From the NCBI GenBank assembly GCA_018815245.1, contig JAHIXK010000011.1:186001-250000 (forward strand): DNA of 64,000 bases. The letters are read 5' to 3'. The position numbers and the translations under genes are program-made. The notes beneath the pieces are model-generated. The model did no database searches and had not been told where the DNA came from. It was given only the letters and a program-made list of their open reading frames with translations. Positions 1-8,209 of the stretch are shown piece after piece. This DNA is from Gammaproteobacteria bacterium. GTDB lineage: Bacteria; Pseudomonadota; Gammaproteobacteria; Burkholderiales; Burkholderiaceae_B. The first letter of the stretch is position 1. Every line of letters starts with the position of its first letter.

Positions 1-102
1 AGGGGTATAAAAGCCCCATTCTTAGGGAGATAGTGGTAGCAGGGGAGTTGACTGAAAAGTGTTGCAAGCACCAAAACAGCACAATAATGTAAACAAACAA
101 GC

Positions 103-118
103 TGGCCTGTTTTTTGCA
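103..118 (+). promoter_or_regulatory. Putative sigma-54 promoter of the prkA operon
   Basis: The sequence TGGCCTG-TTTT-TTGCA has GG at 104-105 and GC at 116-117, exactly ten bases apart, matching the -24/-12 layout TGGCACG-N4-TTGCW with two mismatches. The predicted start lies near 129, giving a leader of about 88 bases before prkA at 217. E. coli yeaG-yeaH is reported as a nitrogen-starvation (NtrC/sigma-54) and RpoS target, so such a promoter is sensible here. No enhancer site is certain, as only about 100 bases upstream are visible. Those hold a small GGGG/CCCC hairpin (2-17) and nothing else I can identify. Confidence 0.6.
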
Positions 119-216
119 ACTTTTTCGACAGATGAAATTGATTGCTTTGGGCGCGAAATAGATTCACGGCCGAAGTCAAAAGGCGAAAGCAAAAGCGCGT
201 TGTGCAGGAGGACATC

Positions 217-2181
217 ATGAACACAGAGCTTGAGAAATGTGATTCGAATTCCGGTAATTCTGACATTTTTGGTCAGTTTCAATCCCGGTTTGCAGCTTTG
301 CAGCAAACCGAGATGAGCCTTGAAGAATATCTCGAACTGTGTAAAACCGATCCGCTTACCTATGCCAGCGCCGCCGAGCGCATGCTACATGCCATTGGTG
401 AACCCGAGGTCATCAACACCCGGCATGACCCACGGCTTTCACGAATTTTCGCCAACCGCGTGGTACGCCGCTACCCCTCGTTCAAAGAGTTTTACGGCAT
501 GGAAGAGGTGATCGAGAACATCGTTGCCTACTTCCGTCATGCCGCCCAAGGCCTTGAGGAACGCAAACAAGTGCTTTATCTGCTTGGGCCCGTGGGCAGT
601 GCCAAGTCTTCTTTGGCAGAGCGCCTGAAAGCCCTGATGGAACAACAGCCCATCTATGCACTCAAAGGCTCGCCCGTGAATGAATCACCCCTGGGTTTGT
701 TTGATCCAGTTCAGTTCAGTGCTTCACTGGAAGACAAATACGGCATTCCACGCCGCTACCTGACCGGTATTGCCAGCCCTTGGGCCACCAAACGCCTGGA
801 TGAATTCGGTGGCGACTTGCGCAAATTCCGCGTGGTTCGCTTGATGCCGTCAACCTTGAACCAGATTGCCATTACCAAAACGGAACCTGGCGACGAAAAC
901 AACCAGGACATTTCCGCCTTGGTGGGCAAGGTCGACATTCGCATGTTGAACCAGTTTAGCCAGGATGACCCCGATGCCTACAGCTTCAGTGGCGGCTTGT
1001 GTCTGGCCAACCAAGGCTTGCTGGAATTTGTGGAAATGTTCAAAGCCCCCATCAAAATGCTCCACCCCTTGCTGACCGCCACCCAGGAGCGCAACTTCAA
1101 GGGCACGGAAGGATTCGGCTCGATCCCCTTTGATGGCATTATTCTGGCGCACAGCAACGAATCAGAATGGCAGCAATTCCGAAACAACAAAACCAACGAG
1201 GCGTTTCTCGACCGGGTTTACATCGTGAAAGTGCCGTACTGCCTGCGCGTGTCTGAAGAGGTCAAGATTTACGAAAAACTGCTGGAAAATTCTTCCTTGA
1301 ACAAGGCGTCTTGTGCGCCCGGCACCCTGAACATGATGGCGCAGTTCAGCGTGCTGACCCGCTTGAAGGAACCCGCCAACAGCAACCTGTTCAGCAAAAT
1401 GCGTGTTTACGACGGTGAAAACCTGAAAGATGTCGATCCGCATGCCAAGCCCATCCAGGAATACCGCGACCAATCCGGCCCGGATGAAGGCATGAATGGT
1501 TCGTCCACCCGTTGGGCGTACAAGGTGTTGTCCAAGGTGTTCAACTTTGACCACCAGGAAGTGGCAGCCAACCCTGTGCACTTGCTTTATGTACTTGAAC
1601 AGCAGGTCATCAAGGACAACCTGCCCGAAGAACAAACCCGAAAATACCTGGATTTCATCAAAAGCTACCTGACACCCAAATACGCAGAATTTGTGGCCAA
1701 GGAAATTCAAACGGCTTACCTGGAAAGTTACAGCGAGTATGGCCAGAACCTGTTCGAACGGTACATCCAGTTTGCCGACAAATGGATTCAGAATGAAGAA
1801 TTCCGAGACCCGGCCACTGGCCAGATTTTCGATCGTGATTCCTTGAACGATGAACTGAACCGCATCGAGAAGCCTGCCGGCATTGCCAATCCCAAAGACT
1901 TCCGAAACGAAGTGGTCAACTTTGTGCTGCGTGCGCAAGCCAGCAATTCCGGCACCATGCCCGCATGGACCAGCTACGAAAAGCTGCGCGAGGTGATCGA
2001 GCGAAGCATGTTCTCCAAAACCGAGGACCTGCTGCCGGTTATTTCTTTCGATCACAAAGGTTCGAAAGAAAGCCAGGAAAAGCACGAGAACTTTGTAGAC
2101 CGCATGGTGGCCAAGGGGTACACCGAGAAGCAGGTTCGCCTGTTGGTGGAATGGCATTTGCGCGTGAAAAAGGCGTCTTGA
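217..2181 (+). CDS. prkA: PrkA family serine protein kinase (YeaG)
   Basis: Cytoplasmic AAA-like serine/threonine kinase of the PrkA/YeaG family, linked to stationary-phase and nitrogen-stress responses. The 654-residue product has the expected family length (E. coli YeaG is about 644). A P-loop GPVGSAKSS lies at residues 124-132 in the N-terminal AAA part; the C-terminal third is the PrkA kinase-like domain, recognised from overall similarity. The ATG at 217 follows GCAGGAG with proper spacing; an in-frame start at 142 lacks a ribosome site and adds an atypical basic extension. It is the first gene of prkA-yeaH-spoVR, the co-occurring trio known from many proteobacteria, with a 27-base gap to yeaH. 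The sigma-54-like promoter upstream suggests stress or nitrogen control. Confidence 0.95.
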   Translation: MNTELEKCDSNSGNSDIFGQFQSRFAALQQTEMSLEEYLELCKTDPLTYASAAERMLHAIGEPEVINTRHDPRLSRIFANRVVRRYPSFKEFYGMEEVIENIVAYFRHAAQGLEERKQVLYLLGPVGSAKSSLAERLKALMEQQPIYALKGSPVNESPLGLFDPVQFSASLEDKYGIPRRYLTGIASPWATKRLDEFGGDLRKFRVVRLMPSTLNQIAITKTEPGDENNQDISALVGKVDIRMLNQFSQDDPDAYSFSGGLCLANQGLLEFVEMFKAPIKMLHPLLTATQERNFKGTEGFGSIPFDGIILAHSNESEWQQFRNNKTNEAFLDRVYIVKVPYCLRVSEEVKIYEKLLENSSLNKASCAPGTLNMMAQFSVLTRLKEPANSNLFSKMRVYDGENLKDVDPHAKPIQEYRDQSGPDEGMNGSSTRWAYKVLSKVFNFDHQEVAANPVHLLYVLEQQVIKDNLPEEQTRKYLDFIKSYLTPKYAEFVAKEIQTAYLESYSEYGQNLFERYIQFADKWIQNEEFRDPATGQIFDRDSLNDELNRIEKPAGIANPKDFRNEVVNFVLRAQASNSGTMPAWTSYEKLREVIERSMFSKTEDLLPVISFDHKGSKESQEKHENFVDRMVAKGYTEKQVRLLVEWHLRVKKAS

Positions 2182-2208
2182 TCACGCAAAACGCATAAGG
2201 AGTTTGCC

Positions 2209-3474
2209 ATGGGCGATTCAACCATTATTGATCGCAGGCTCAACGGCAAAAACAGAAGCTTGCCCAACCGCGAGCGCTTTATTCGGCGTTACAAAACGCA
2301 ATTGAAAAAAGCGGTCTCGGATGTGGCTGGCGAATCCTCCATTTCCGATGTCAGCGGCGATGGCAAAGTCAAAGTGCGCATTCCCACCCGAGAGGTTTCC
2401 GAGCCCACCTTCATTTTTGGTCAGGGTGGCAGCACCGAACATGTGGTTCCTGGCAACCGCGACTTTGTGCCCGGCGACCGCATTCCTCGGCCCAGTGGCG
2501 GTGGTGGGGGGCAGGGTGGAGGCAAACCTGGCAAAGGCGAGGGCGAAGACACCTTTACCTTTGTGTTGTCTCGCGAAGAGTTTCTGAATCTTTACTTCGA
2601 TGATCTTGAGTTGCCCGAGCTGTTGAAGCGCGAAATATCATCGGTCAAGCGCATGAAAAGCCGCAATGCAGGATACTCACGCTCGGGCGCACCCACTTCC
2701 CTGTCCGTGTTGCGCACCATGAAAGCATCGCTGATGCGCCGTGTCGCTCTTGAACCCAAAGACGACGAAGATGAAAATGAAGAGGATGAGGACGAGGAAA
2801 AGGGTCAGCTTGAACTGCTTGAGGATGCAAAGAAAAAGCCCTATGTTCCATTTCTGGACGAAGTGGATTTGCGTTACCGCAACCGAGTAACCTACCCGGA
2901 ACCTTCTACAAACGCAGTCATTTTCTGCCTGATGGACGTGTCTGCCTCCATGGATGAGGCCAAGAAAGACTTGGCCAAACGCTTTTACACCTTGTTGTAC
3001 CTGTTCCTCACCCGGAAATACGAAGAGGTAAAGTTGGTTTTCATTCGTCACACCGACGAAGCCGAGGAAGTGAGCGAAGAGGATTTCTTTTATGGCAAGA
3101 AAAGCGGAGGCACAGAAATCATGCCCGCCATGGAACTGATGCACCAGATCATCGAAACCCGTTATCCGGGCAGTGCGTGGAACGTCTACGTGGCGCAGGC
3201 CTCTGATGGCGATGCCACATCCCGCGACGCGCGGGCCAGCGCGGAGTACCTCTCTTCCAAAATCATGCCGCATGTGCGTTACTACGCCTATGTAGAGACC
3301 ATGCCCACACCAATGTTTGGCATGGCGCGTGCATCTGACCTGTGGGAAAGTTTCGAGCCGCTCGAAGAACGATGCGATGGGCATTTTGCGATGCGAAAGC
3401 TGTTCAATCGGCGAGACATTTATCCGGTATTTCGTGGATTGTTTGAGAAAAAAGAAGTCGCCTTTGGGCGCTAG
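2209..3474 (+). CDS. yeaH: YeaH/YhbH family protein (DUF444)
   Basis: DUF444 protein, the usual partner of PrkA and SpoVR; its biochemical role is not established. The product has 421 residues, near the family norm. The N-terminal third is basic (IDRRLNGKNRS, RFIRRYK), followed by a Gly-rich stretch around residues 95-110 and an acidic run of Asp/Glu around 182-195. The C-terminal half resembles a von Willebrand A fold, with the MIDAS-like motif DVSASM near residue 245. The start follows AAGGAG. It lies 27 bases after prkA, and its stop is 11 bases before the chosen spoVR start, so the three genes are very probably one transcript. Family assignment is firm; function is unknown. Confidence 0.93.
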   Translation: MGDSTIIDRRLNGKNRSLPNRERFIRRYKTQLKKAVSDVAGESSISDVSGDGKVKVRIPTREVSEPTFIFGQGGSTEHVVPGNRDFVPGDRIPRPSGGGGGQGGGKPGKGEGEDTFTFVLSREEFLNLYFDDLELPELLKREISSVKRMKSRNAGYSRSGAPTSLSVLRTMKASLMRRVALEPKDDEDENEEDEDEEKGQLELLEDAKKKPYVPFLDEVDLRYRNRVTYPEPSTNAVIFCLMDVSASMDEAKKDLAKRFYTLLYLFLTRKYEEVKLVFIRHTDEAEEVSEEDFFYGKKSGGTEIMPAMELMHQIIETRYPGSAWNVYVAQASDGDATSRDARASAEYLSSKIMPHVRYYAYVETMPTPMFGMARASDLWESFEPLEERCDGHFAMRKLFNRRDIYPVFRGLFEKKEVAFGR

Positions 3475-3485
3475 GAGTGGCACGC

Positions 3486-4952
3486 ATGGGCAAACAACTC
3501 GATGTTGCAGGCAATGAATGGACCTTCGATTTGCTTCGGGAAATTGACGAGCAGGTTCACGACATTGCCGCCAATAAATTCAAGCTGGACACCTTCCCGA
3601 ATCAGATCGAGGTGATCACAGCCGAGCAAATGCTCGACGCCTACTCAAGCGGAGCCATGCCCGTCATGTACCCGCACTGGAGCTATGGCAAGTCATTCTC
3701 CGTGAATGAACACCTGTACGAAACCGGCCAGCAGAACCTGGCTTACGAGGTGGTGATCAATTCCAACCCCTGCATTTCCTACCTCATGGAAGAAAACACC
3801 ATGACCATGCAGACCTTGGTGATTGCCCACGCCTGTTATGGTCACAACTCTTTTTTCAAGGGCAATTACCTGTTTCGCCAGTGGACGCACGCCGACGCCA
3901 TTATCGATTACCTCGTGTTTGCCAAGAAGTACGTCATGGAATGTGAGGAAAAGTATGGTTTTGATGCAGTCGAAGAAGTTTTGGATGCCGCACACGCCCT
4001 TCAATATTTCGGCGTAGACCGTTACAAACGCCGCTATGAATCAGAAGCCTCGCTGAAGGTAAAGCGCGATGATCTGGCTGAAGAAAAGCGCCGCCAGTAC
4101 GATGAAATAATGGCCAAGGTGTCGCCAGTCGAGGCAGCGCAAATTGAGCGCAGGCAAGACAACTACCCACATGAACCGGTTGAAAACATCCTGTACTTCA
4201 TTGAAAAAGAGGCACCCAAGCTGCGCGACTGGGAACGCGAGCTTGTGCGAATCGTGCGTAAAATGTCTCAGTATTTTTACCCGCAAGGGCAAACCAAGGT
4301 CATGAATGAAGGGTGGGCCAGTTTTTGGCACTACACCCTGCTGAACGCACTGTATGACGAAAAGCGGGTGTCCGATGGTTTCATGCTTGAATTCCTGACC
4401 TCTCACACCAACGTGGTGTTTCAACCCGATTCCCGGGACGGCCGGTTCCGCGCCTTGAACCCATACGCACTGGGTTTTGCCATTTTTAGTGACATACGCC
4501 GCATGTGTGAAAAGCCCACCGAGGAAGACAAGCGCTGGTTTCCTGAACTGGCGGGCAGTGGCAGCTGGTTAAAAGCCGTGGACTTTGCCATGCGCAATTT
4601 CAAGGATGAATCTTTTATTCGCCAATTCCTGTCTCCCAAAGTCATTCGCGATTTCCGCCTTTTTGCCATCGCCGACCACAAGAACGAATCAGACTTGTTC
4701 ATTGATTGCATACACAACGACGAGGGCTACAGGCGCATACGAACCTTGCTGGCCAATCAGTATTCCCGCGAGACCATGGTGCCGGACATCCAGGTGACAT
4801 CGTATGCAAGAATGACCGACCGTTCACTTACGCTGACCCACATGAGCCGCCGTGGGCGCCCGCTGAACGACGAAGAGGCAGAAAAAACCCTTGCGCAGGT
4901 TGAGCGGCTTTGGGGTTTCCCCGTTTACCTGGAAACGTCGGATGTTCATTGA
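3486..4952 (+). CDS. spoVR: SpoVR family protein (YcgB)
   Basis: SpoVR/YcgB family protein of 488 residues. In Bacillus SpoVR affects cortex formation; in non-sporulating proteobacteria it accompanies PrkA and YeaH in stress responses, with no known enzymatic activity. Family-typical segments include MPVMYPHWSYGKSF and the region around HACYGHNSFFKGNY, rich in His, Tyr and Trp. The ATG at 3486 sits 8 bases after GGAG; the GTG at 3477 overlaps that site and is unlikely to be used. The 3' end overlaps the next gene by 11 bases in another frame, implying translational coupling with the CobC-like gene. Confidence 0.93.
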   Translation: MGKQLDVAGNEWTFDLLREIDEQVHDIAANKFKLDTFPNQIEVITAEQMLDAYSSGAMPVMYPHWSYGKSFSVNEHLYETGQQNLAYEVVINSNPCISYLMEENTMTMQTLVIAHACYGHNSFFKGNYLFRQWTHADAIIDYLVFAKKYVMECEEKYGFDAVEEVLDAAHALQYFGVDRYKRRYESEASLKVKRDDLAEEKRRQYDEIMAKVSPVEAAQIERRQDNYPHEPVENILYFIEKEAPKLRDWERELVRIVRKMSQYFYPQGQTKVMNEGWASFWHYTLLNALYDEKRVSDGFMLEFLTSHTNVVFQPDSRDGRFRALNPYALGFAIFSDIRRMCEKPTEEDKRWFPELAGSGSWLKAVDFAMRNFKDESFIRQFLSPKVIRDFRLFAIADHKNESDLFIDCIHNDEGYRRIRTLLANQYSRETMVPDIQVTSYARMTDRSLTLTHMSRRGRPLNDEEAEKTLAQVERLWGFPVYLETSDVH

Positions 4953-5919
4953 AACCCGGATTCAGCAACAAGCCAAGCTTGATTTGTCGGGTTCAGTGGC
5001 ACCGTTCGAGTTGCCACTTGCCGACATGCCTGCCCATGTCTGGGCAAGCCCTGACGCGCTTCGTTCGCGTTTTCATCTGGAAGCCGCACGTTATTTCGAA
5101 TGTGAATCCGTATTGGCTGTAACCGGCATTGAAAGCGGAATTTCGGCTTTGGCGCGCCTGTTCCAAACCTGGTACGGGGCCATGCGGGTGGTGTTGGCCG
5201 AGCCCAGTTTTGATCAATGGGACAAGCGTTTTCGCCGAGCCAACCACGTCGTGCTGGATTGGCCTGTTGATCTGATCCTCGAAGGCGATATTCCCGAATG
5301 TGATGTGGTGGTGCTTGGGCGCCCGGTCAACCCCACTTGCCAAATGATCAGCATCAAACAGATCAAGCCCCTTGCCCGAAGGCTGCGGGAGCAGGGTGGG
5401 TGGCTTATTCTTGATGAAGCTTATCTGGACTGGACGGGTGAAGAATCCTACGCATCGTTCATTGAAGCTGAACCCGCCATCGTGTTGCGGTCTGTCGCGC
5501 CGTTTTCAGGTTTGGCCGGAGCCAACCTGGCGTTTGTGTGTGGCCCCAAGGCTGTGTGTACCGCGTTGTTGAACGAAGTGGGCACGCAAGCCGTGTCATC
5601 GCCGCAGTGGTGGCTGGCGTTGCAGTACTTCGAGGCAGAACGATGGCGTGAAGACCAGTTGCAACGGCTTGCCGACGTGTGTGTTCGGCTTGAGGCATTG
5701 TGGCGTGAAAGGCTTGGTGCCACTGTCGAGATTTACAAAGGCGGATACTTCATCAGTTTTGAGCACCCCAACAACGACCGGTGGGCAGCCCGGCTGGAAG
5801 CGCTTGGTGTGCTTGTTCGCACTTATTCCAGTGAGGCCTGCATACTGCGTTGTGGTGTGCCCAAAAACGAAGCGGACTGGCTGCGTTTGGGCAAGGCAAT
5901 CAACGCCTTGGACGCCTAG
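4942..5919 (+). CDS. CobC-like class I/II aminotransferase homologue lacking the catalytic lysine
   Basis: The 325-residue product resembles CobC/CobD (threonine-phosphate decarboxylase) and HisC, PLP-dependent fold type I enzymes. Visible landmarks are GRPVNPT, where the family has NPNNPTG, then LILDEAYLDW with the cofactor-ring Asp and Tyr, and a late RCG segment where the substrate carboxylate Arg is expected. In the segment that normally carries the Schiff-base lysine (family pattern VLRS-x-x-K-F-x-G-LAG), this protein reads VLRSVAPFSGLAG, with Pro in place of Lys and no other Lys nearby. It should therefore not be a normal PLP enzyme. The ATG at 4942 overlaps the spoVR end, so it belongs to the prkA operon. 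No other cobalamin gene is present. The fold is confident; the function is unknown. Confidence 0.8.
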   Translation: MFIETRIQQQAKLDLSGSVAPFELPLADMPAHVWASPDALRSRFHLEAARYFECESVLAVTGIESGISALARLFQTWYGAMRVVLAEPSFDQWDKRFRRANHVVLDWPVDLILEGDIPECDVVVLGRPVNPTCQMISIKQIKPLARRLREQGGWLILDEAYLDWTGEESYASFIEAEPAIVLRSVAPFSGLAGANLAFVCGPKAVCTALLNEVGTQAVSSPQWWLALQYFEAERWREDQLQRLADVCVRLEALWRERLGATVEIYKGGYFISFEHPNNDRWAARLEALGVLVRTYSSEACILRCGVPKNEADWLRLGKAINALDA

Positions 5920-6383
5920 CTGTGTCGCATCACTTCTTCAACACCCCGTTCCCGGGGTTTTGAAGACACCAACAGGGTTTTGGCCAATCGATCTTGGGGA
6001 AACTGCCCGTTTCGGTCAAAAAACGAATAAATGAAACCAATGCCTGTGAGGGTAAAAAACCAGCAAAGAATGTAGCGAAGCGCAGCTTGCAACCAGCTGA
6101 CCCGATCACCGTTTTCATTGACCAATCGAAGGTGCCAGGTTTTCATGGCCAGCGTTTGCCCGCCATGGCGCCAAAACCACACGAAATACAGCCCCAGCAC
6201 AGCGAAAAACCACCATTGACGGGCATCCCGCAGGTAAAGGGCATGCCGACTCTGGGTCAGTGTGTCGAAAAAGTAGCCTGCAATAAAAAGCACGCCGAAC
6301 AACAGCATGCTTTCATACAGCATGCTTGCCAGTCGGCGTTTTCTGCTTGGGCTGATCAAGCCATTGTTGAGTAGTCGTTCCAT
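5916..6383 (-). CDS. RDD family membrane protein
   Basis: Inner-membrane protein of 155 residues with the RDD-family layout: a basic N-terminus (SRKRRLASMLYESMLL), a first hydrophobic helix at about 21-41, a second at about 58-72 (WWFFAVLGLYFVWF), the conserved GQTLAMKTWHLRLV motif and a third helix near 104-120. RDD proteins are small membrane proteins, some tied to ion exchange; no function can be assigned here. It is the last gene of the minus-strand sigma factor/DUF3619/DUF3106/RDD cluster. Its stop overlaps the stop of the convergent CobC-like gene by a few bases, leaving no room for a terminator. The ribosome site is weak. Confidence 0.88.
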   Translation of the reverse strand: MERLLNNGLISPSRKRRLASMLYESMLLFGVLFIAGYFFDTLTQSRHALYLRDARQWWFFAVLGLYFVWFWRHGGQTLAMKTWHLRLVNENGDRVSWLQAALRYILCWFFTLTGIGFIYSFFDRNGQFPQDRLAKTLLVSSKPRERGVEEVMRHS

Positions 6384-6428
6384 TCCGGTATTTTATCGCC
6401 GCACGGGCAGCCGAAATGGTAAGCCAGT

Positions 6429-6851
6429 TTAATTCAGGGGTGGTTTGTTGTTTCTAACCTTGAATTCGTCCCGCTTTTTCTGATCCAGGCTTTGGTAACT
6501 GTTCCAGGTAGAGTTTCGTTCACCTTGGCGTTTTTCCTTCAGTGCCTTGTAGTTCTGGCGGGCTGCGGCTTTGTCTCTTGGGCTTAATTCGCTCCAGGTG
6601 CTGACACGTTCACGCATGATCTCCTGCCGCTCCTGGGGTTCGTTTTCGTATTTCCTGCCCACTTTCAACCAGCGTTCCCGTTGGGCGTTGGTCATTGCGC
6701 CCCACTCGCTTTCCAAAGGGGCCAGCAGTTCCTGCTGTTTGTCGGACAGTTCAGACCAGGAAGTGGAAGCCAAAGCATCTGCGCTCTGGATGCCCAGTAC
6801 TAAAACCAGACCCAGCGTTACCAATCCGGAATAAAGTTTAGTGGCAACCAT
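6429..6851 (-). CDS. DUF3106 domain protein, secreted
   Basis: A 140-residue protein with an N-terminal signal peptide (hydrophobic core LVTLGLVLVLGIQS, likely cleaved after an Ala-rich SADALA). The mature part is helical and strongly charged, with repeated W-x-x-L/LS-x-x-(D/E)-(K/R) units such as WSELSDKQQELLAPL and WSELSPRDKAA, the hallmark of DUF3106, a family distantly like periplasmic Spy/CpxP stress proteins. The ATG at 6851 follows GAAGGG at good spacing; a GTG three codons upstream is less likely. It lies 20 bases after the DUF3619 gene in the sigma factor cluster. A periplasmic stress role is inference from composition and neighbours. Confidence 0.85.
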   Translation of the reverse strand: MVATKLYSGLVTLGLVLVLGIQSADALASTSWSELSDKQQELLAPLESEWGAMTNAQRERWLKVGRKYENEPQERQEIMRERVSTWSELSPRDKAAARQNYKALKEKRQGERNSTWNSYQSLDQKKRDEFKVRNNKPPLN

Positions 6852-6871
6852 GTCCTTCACCCTTCAAAGCA

Positions 6872-7360
6872 CTAGATTGATGTCGTAAAGTCGGCAGGCA
6901 AGGAATTCATCCATTGCTCAAGACCGTCTTCTGCTGGAATCGCATTGTTTTTCTGCAGTTCGGTGGCGTAATTGATGAAACCATTGTCCAGATAGGCATC
7001 TGGGGGTAGGTCATCTGACAAAATTGCTGCGTCCAGATCTGCTGTCTCAGAAATTCGTGCGTCGTAATTTTCCAGGCCAAATTGTGCAACACCCAATGCC
7101 GCGCCCGCAATAAACAATGCGCTGACCGCAATGGAAAGGGCTGGGCGATTAAACCATTCGGAAATGTGCTGGAGGAAATCGTTTATTGGTCCGGTAATCG
7201 GCGTTTTGGACTTGCCGCGTGCACCATGTTTTTCAGCGTGCACTTGCACTGACTTGGCGATGGCCAGGTTCAAACGTGCTTGAATGTCAGGCGAAACCCG
7301 TCCCGCTGACTCGTTAAGTAGCTTTTTAACTACATTTGCGGTTAGCCGATCTTCGTTCAT
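6872..7360 (-). CDS. DUF3619 single-pass membrane protein, possible anti-sigma factor
   Basis: A 162-residue DUF3619 protein. The N-terminal 70 residues are soluble and basic (MNEDRLTANVVKKLLNES), one transmembrane helix spans about 73-91 (ALSIAVSALFIAGAALG), and the C-terminal 70 acidic residues would be periplasmic. Its ATG overlaps the sigma factor stop as ATGA, a classic sign of coupled translation. Topology and position suggest an anti-sigma or accessory factor for that sigma factor. This is inference: no zinc-binding HxxxCxxC anti-sigma motif is visible. Confidence 0.82.
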   Translation of the reverse strand: MNEDRLTANVVKKLLNESAGRVSPDIQARLNLAIAKSVQVHAEKHGARGKSKTPITGPINDFLQHISEWFNRPALSIAVSALFIAGAALGVAQFGLENYDARISETADLDAAILSDDLPPDAYLDNGFINYATELQKNNAIPAEDGLEQWMNSLPADFTTSI

Positions 7361-7917
7361 TCCCGAAACCCCTGTTGCCTTAATACCAGTGCCAATGCTT
7401 TTGTTGCCCTTGAGCAATGCGTTTTTACACTGCCCTCCGAGCACCCCATGATCTCTGCCGTTTCCGCCAAGTCCATCTCCTCCCAATAACGCAAAAGGAA
7501 TGCCTGGCGTTGACGCTCAGGCAAATTTGCGATCGCGTCTTCAATTGCGGCCATGTTCTGGGATTGTTCTATTTCGTCTTGGGCGCTCGAATTCTGTGAT
7601 CCATCGTGTGCGAGAAGGTTCTCAAGCACGTCATACTCTTCTTCATCTTTCTTCTGGAAGCTGGAAAACAGGGTTGTCCAGGTGTTCCGAACCTTCTGGC
7701 GACGATGAAAGTCCAGAATGGTGTTCTGCAAAATTCGGGTAAACAGCATGGGCAGCTCTTCTTTGGGCTTGTCACCATACTTGTCGGAAAGCTTCATCAT
7801 GCTTTCCTGTACCAGGTCCATCGCACTTTCTTCATTCTTAACGGCAAAAAATGCCTGTCGATAAGCCCTGTGCGACACCTCTTTCAAAAACTCCTCTAAT
7901 TCTCTCGTGCTGGCCAT
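7357..7917 (-). CDS. ECF-type RNA polymerase sigma factor
   Basis: Extracytoplasmic-function sigma-70 family protein of 186 residues. Region 2 spans about 15-80 (AYRQAFFAVKNEESAMDLVQES... and LPMLFTRILQNTILDFHRR), followed by an acidic linker at 90-120. Region 4 with its helix-turn-helix lies at about 125-180 (LPERQRQAFLLRYWEEMDL, MGCSEGSVKTHCSRA). It heads a minus-strand cluster with DUF3619, DUF3106 and RDD genes next to ilvB, an arrangement seen in other Burkholderiales. It probably directs a cell-envelope response. No clear Shine-Dalgarno precedes the ATG at 7917, and I could not recognise its own promoter with confidence. Confidence 0.92.
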   Translation of the reverse strand: MASTRELEEFLKEVSHRAYRQAFFAVKNEESAMDLVQESMMKLSDKYGDKPKEELPMLFTRILQNTILDFHRRQKVRNTWTTLFSSFQKKDEEEYDVLENLLAHDGSQNSSAQDEIEQSQNMAAIEDAIANLPERQRQAFLLRYWEEMDLAETAEIMGCSEGSVKTHCSRATKALALVLRQQGFRE

Positions 7918-8051
7918 ATTTGTGTTCGTCGAGGTGTAGTTAGAGGGTTTCCAATCGGTTTTACGCGGGGTGTCGGGCCGTTCAGGCCAAGGCGAGAATG
8001 ATTCGCAGTTTTTAACAATACGGCATCATATCAAAGCCGGGGCCTTTTTTC

Positions 8052-8080
8052 TTGACCCGCGGCGGGCTTCGCACTAAGAT
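8052..8080 (+). promoter_or_regulatory. Putative sigma-70 promoter of ilvB
   Basis: TTGACC (8052-8057) and TAAGAT (8075-8080) are separated by exactly 17 bases, with 5 of 6 matches at each box. The predicted start is near 8087, leaving a long structured leader of about 250 bases before ilvB. Confidence 0.6.
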
Positions 8081-8176
8081 CTCGTTCTACCCTGAAATTG
8101 TCTCTAGTTAATCAACATACCCTTGTTGTTTTGGCGAAAGACGCGCTAGGGCGCTGAACTTGTGGTTCAGAAGCCC

Positions 8177-8209
8177 ATGGCCAACCTGCCCGACATAATC
8201 GGGTTGTGA
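8177..8209 (+). CDS. Possible ilv leader peptide (10 codons)
   Basis: A ten-codon frame in the ilvB leader encodes MANLPDIIGL and ends in TGA. It holds adjacent Ile codons (ATA ATC) and two Leu codons. The Ile codons fall in and beside the loop of the 8189-8203 hairpin. The ribosome site (AGAAG, four bases from the ATG) is weak. It lies downstream of the predicted promoter, so it would be transcribed. Peptide-based attenuation is plausible by analogy with enterobacterial ilv operons, but a frame this short may be chance. Confidence 0.25.
   Translation: MANLPDIIGL

Noticed and set aside
2..17. GGGG/CCCC hairpin at the window edge as a terminator of an upstream gene.
   Set aside because: The stem is only four bases and lacks a U-tract; the upstream gene lies outside the window.
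1162..2157. Long minus-strand frame of 331 codons opposite prkA.
   Set aside because: It is the antisense shadow of a strong coding gene, with unusual His/Val/Phe-rich composition, no ribosome site and no recognisable domain. Similar long antisense frames opposite nuoD/nuoF, trpS and others were rejected for the same reason.
3479..3494. TGGCACGCATGGGCAA before spoVR, resembling a sigma-54 -24 box.
   Set aside because: The GG-N10-GC spacing fails: the -12 position reads CA, and the site overlaps the spoVR start.
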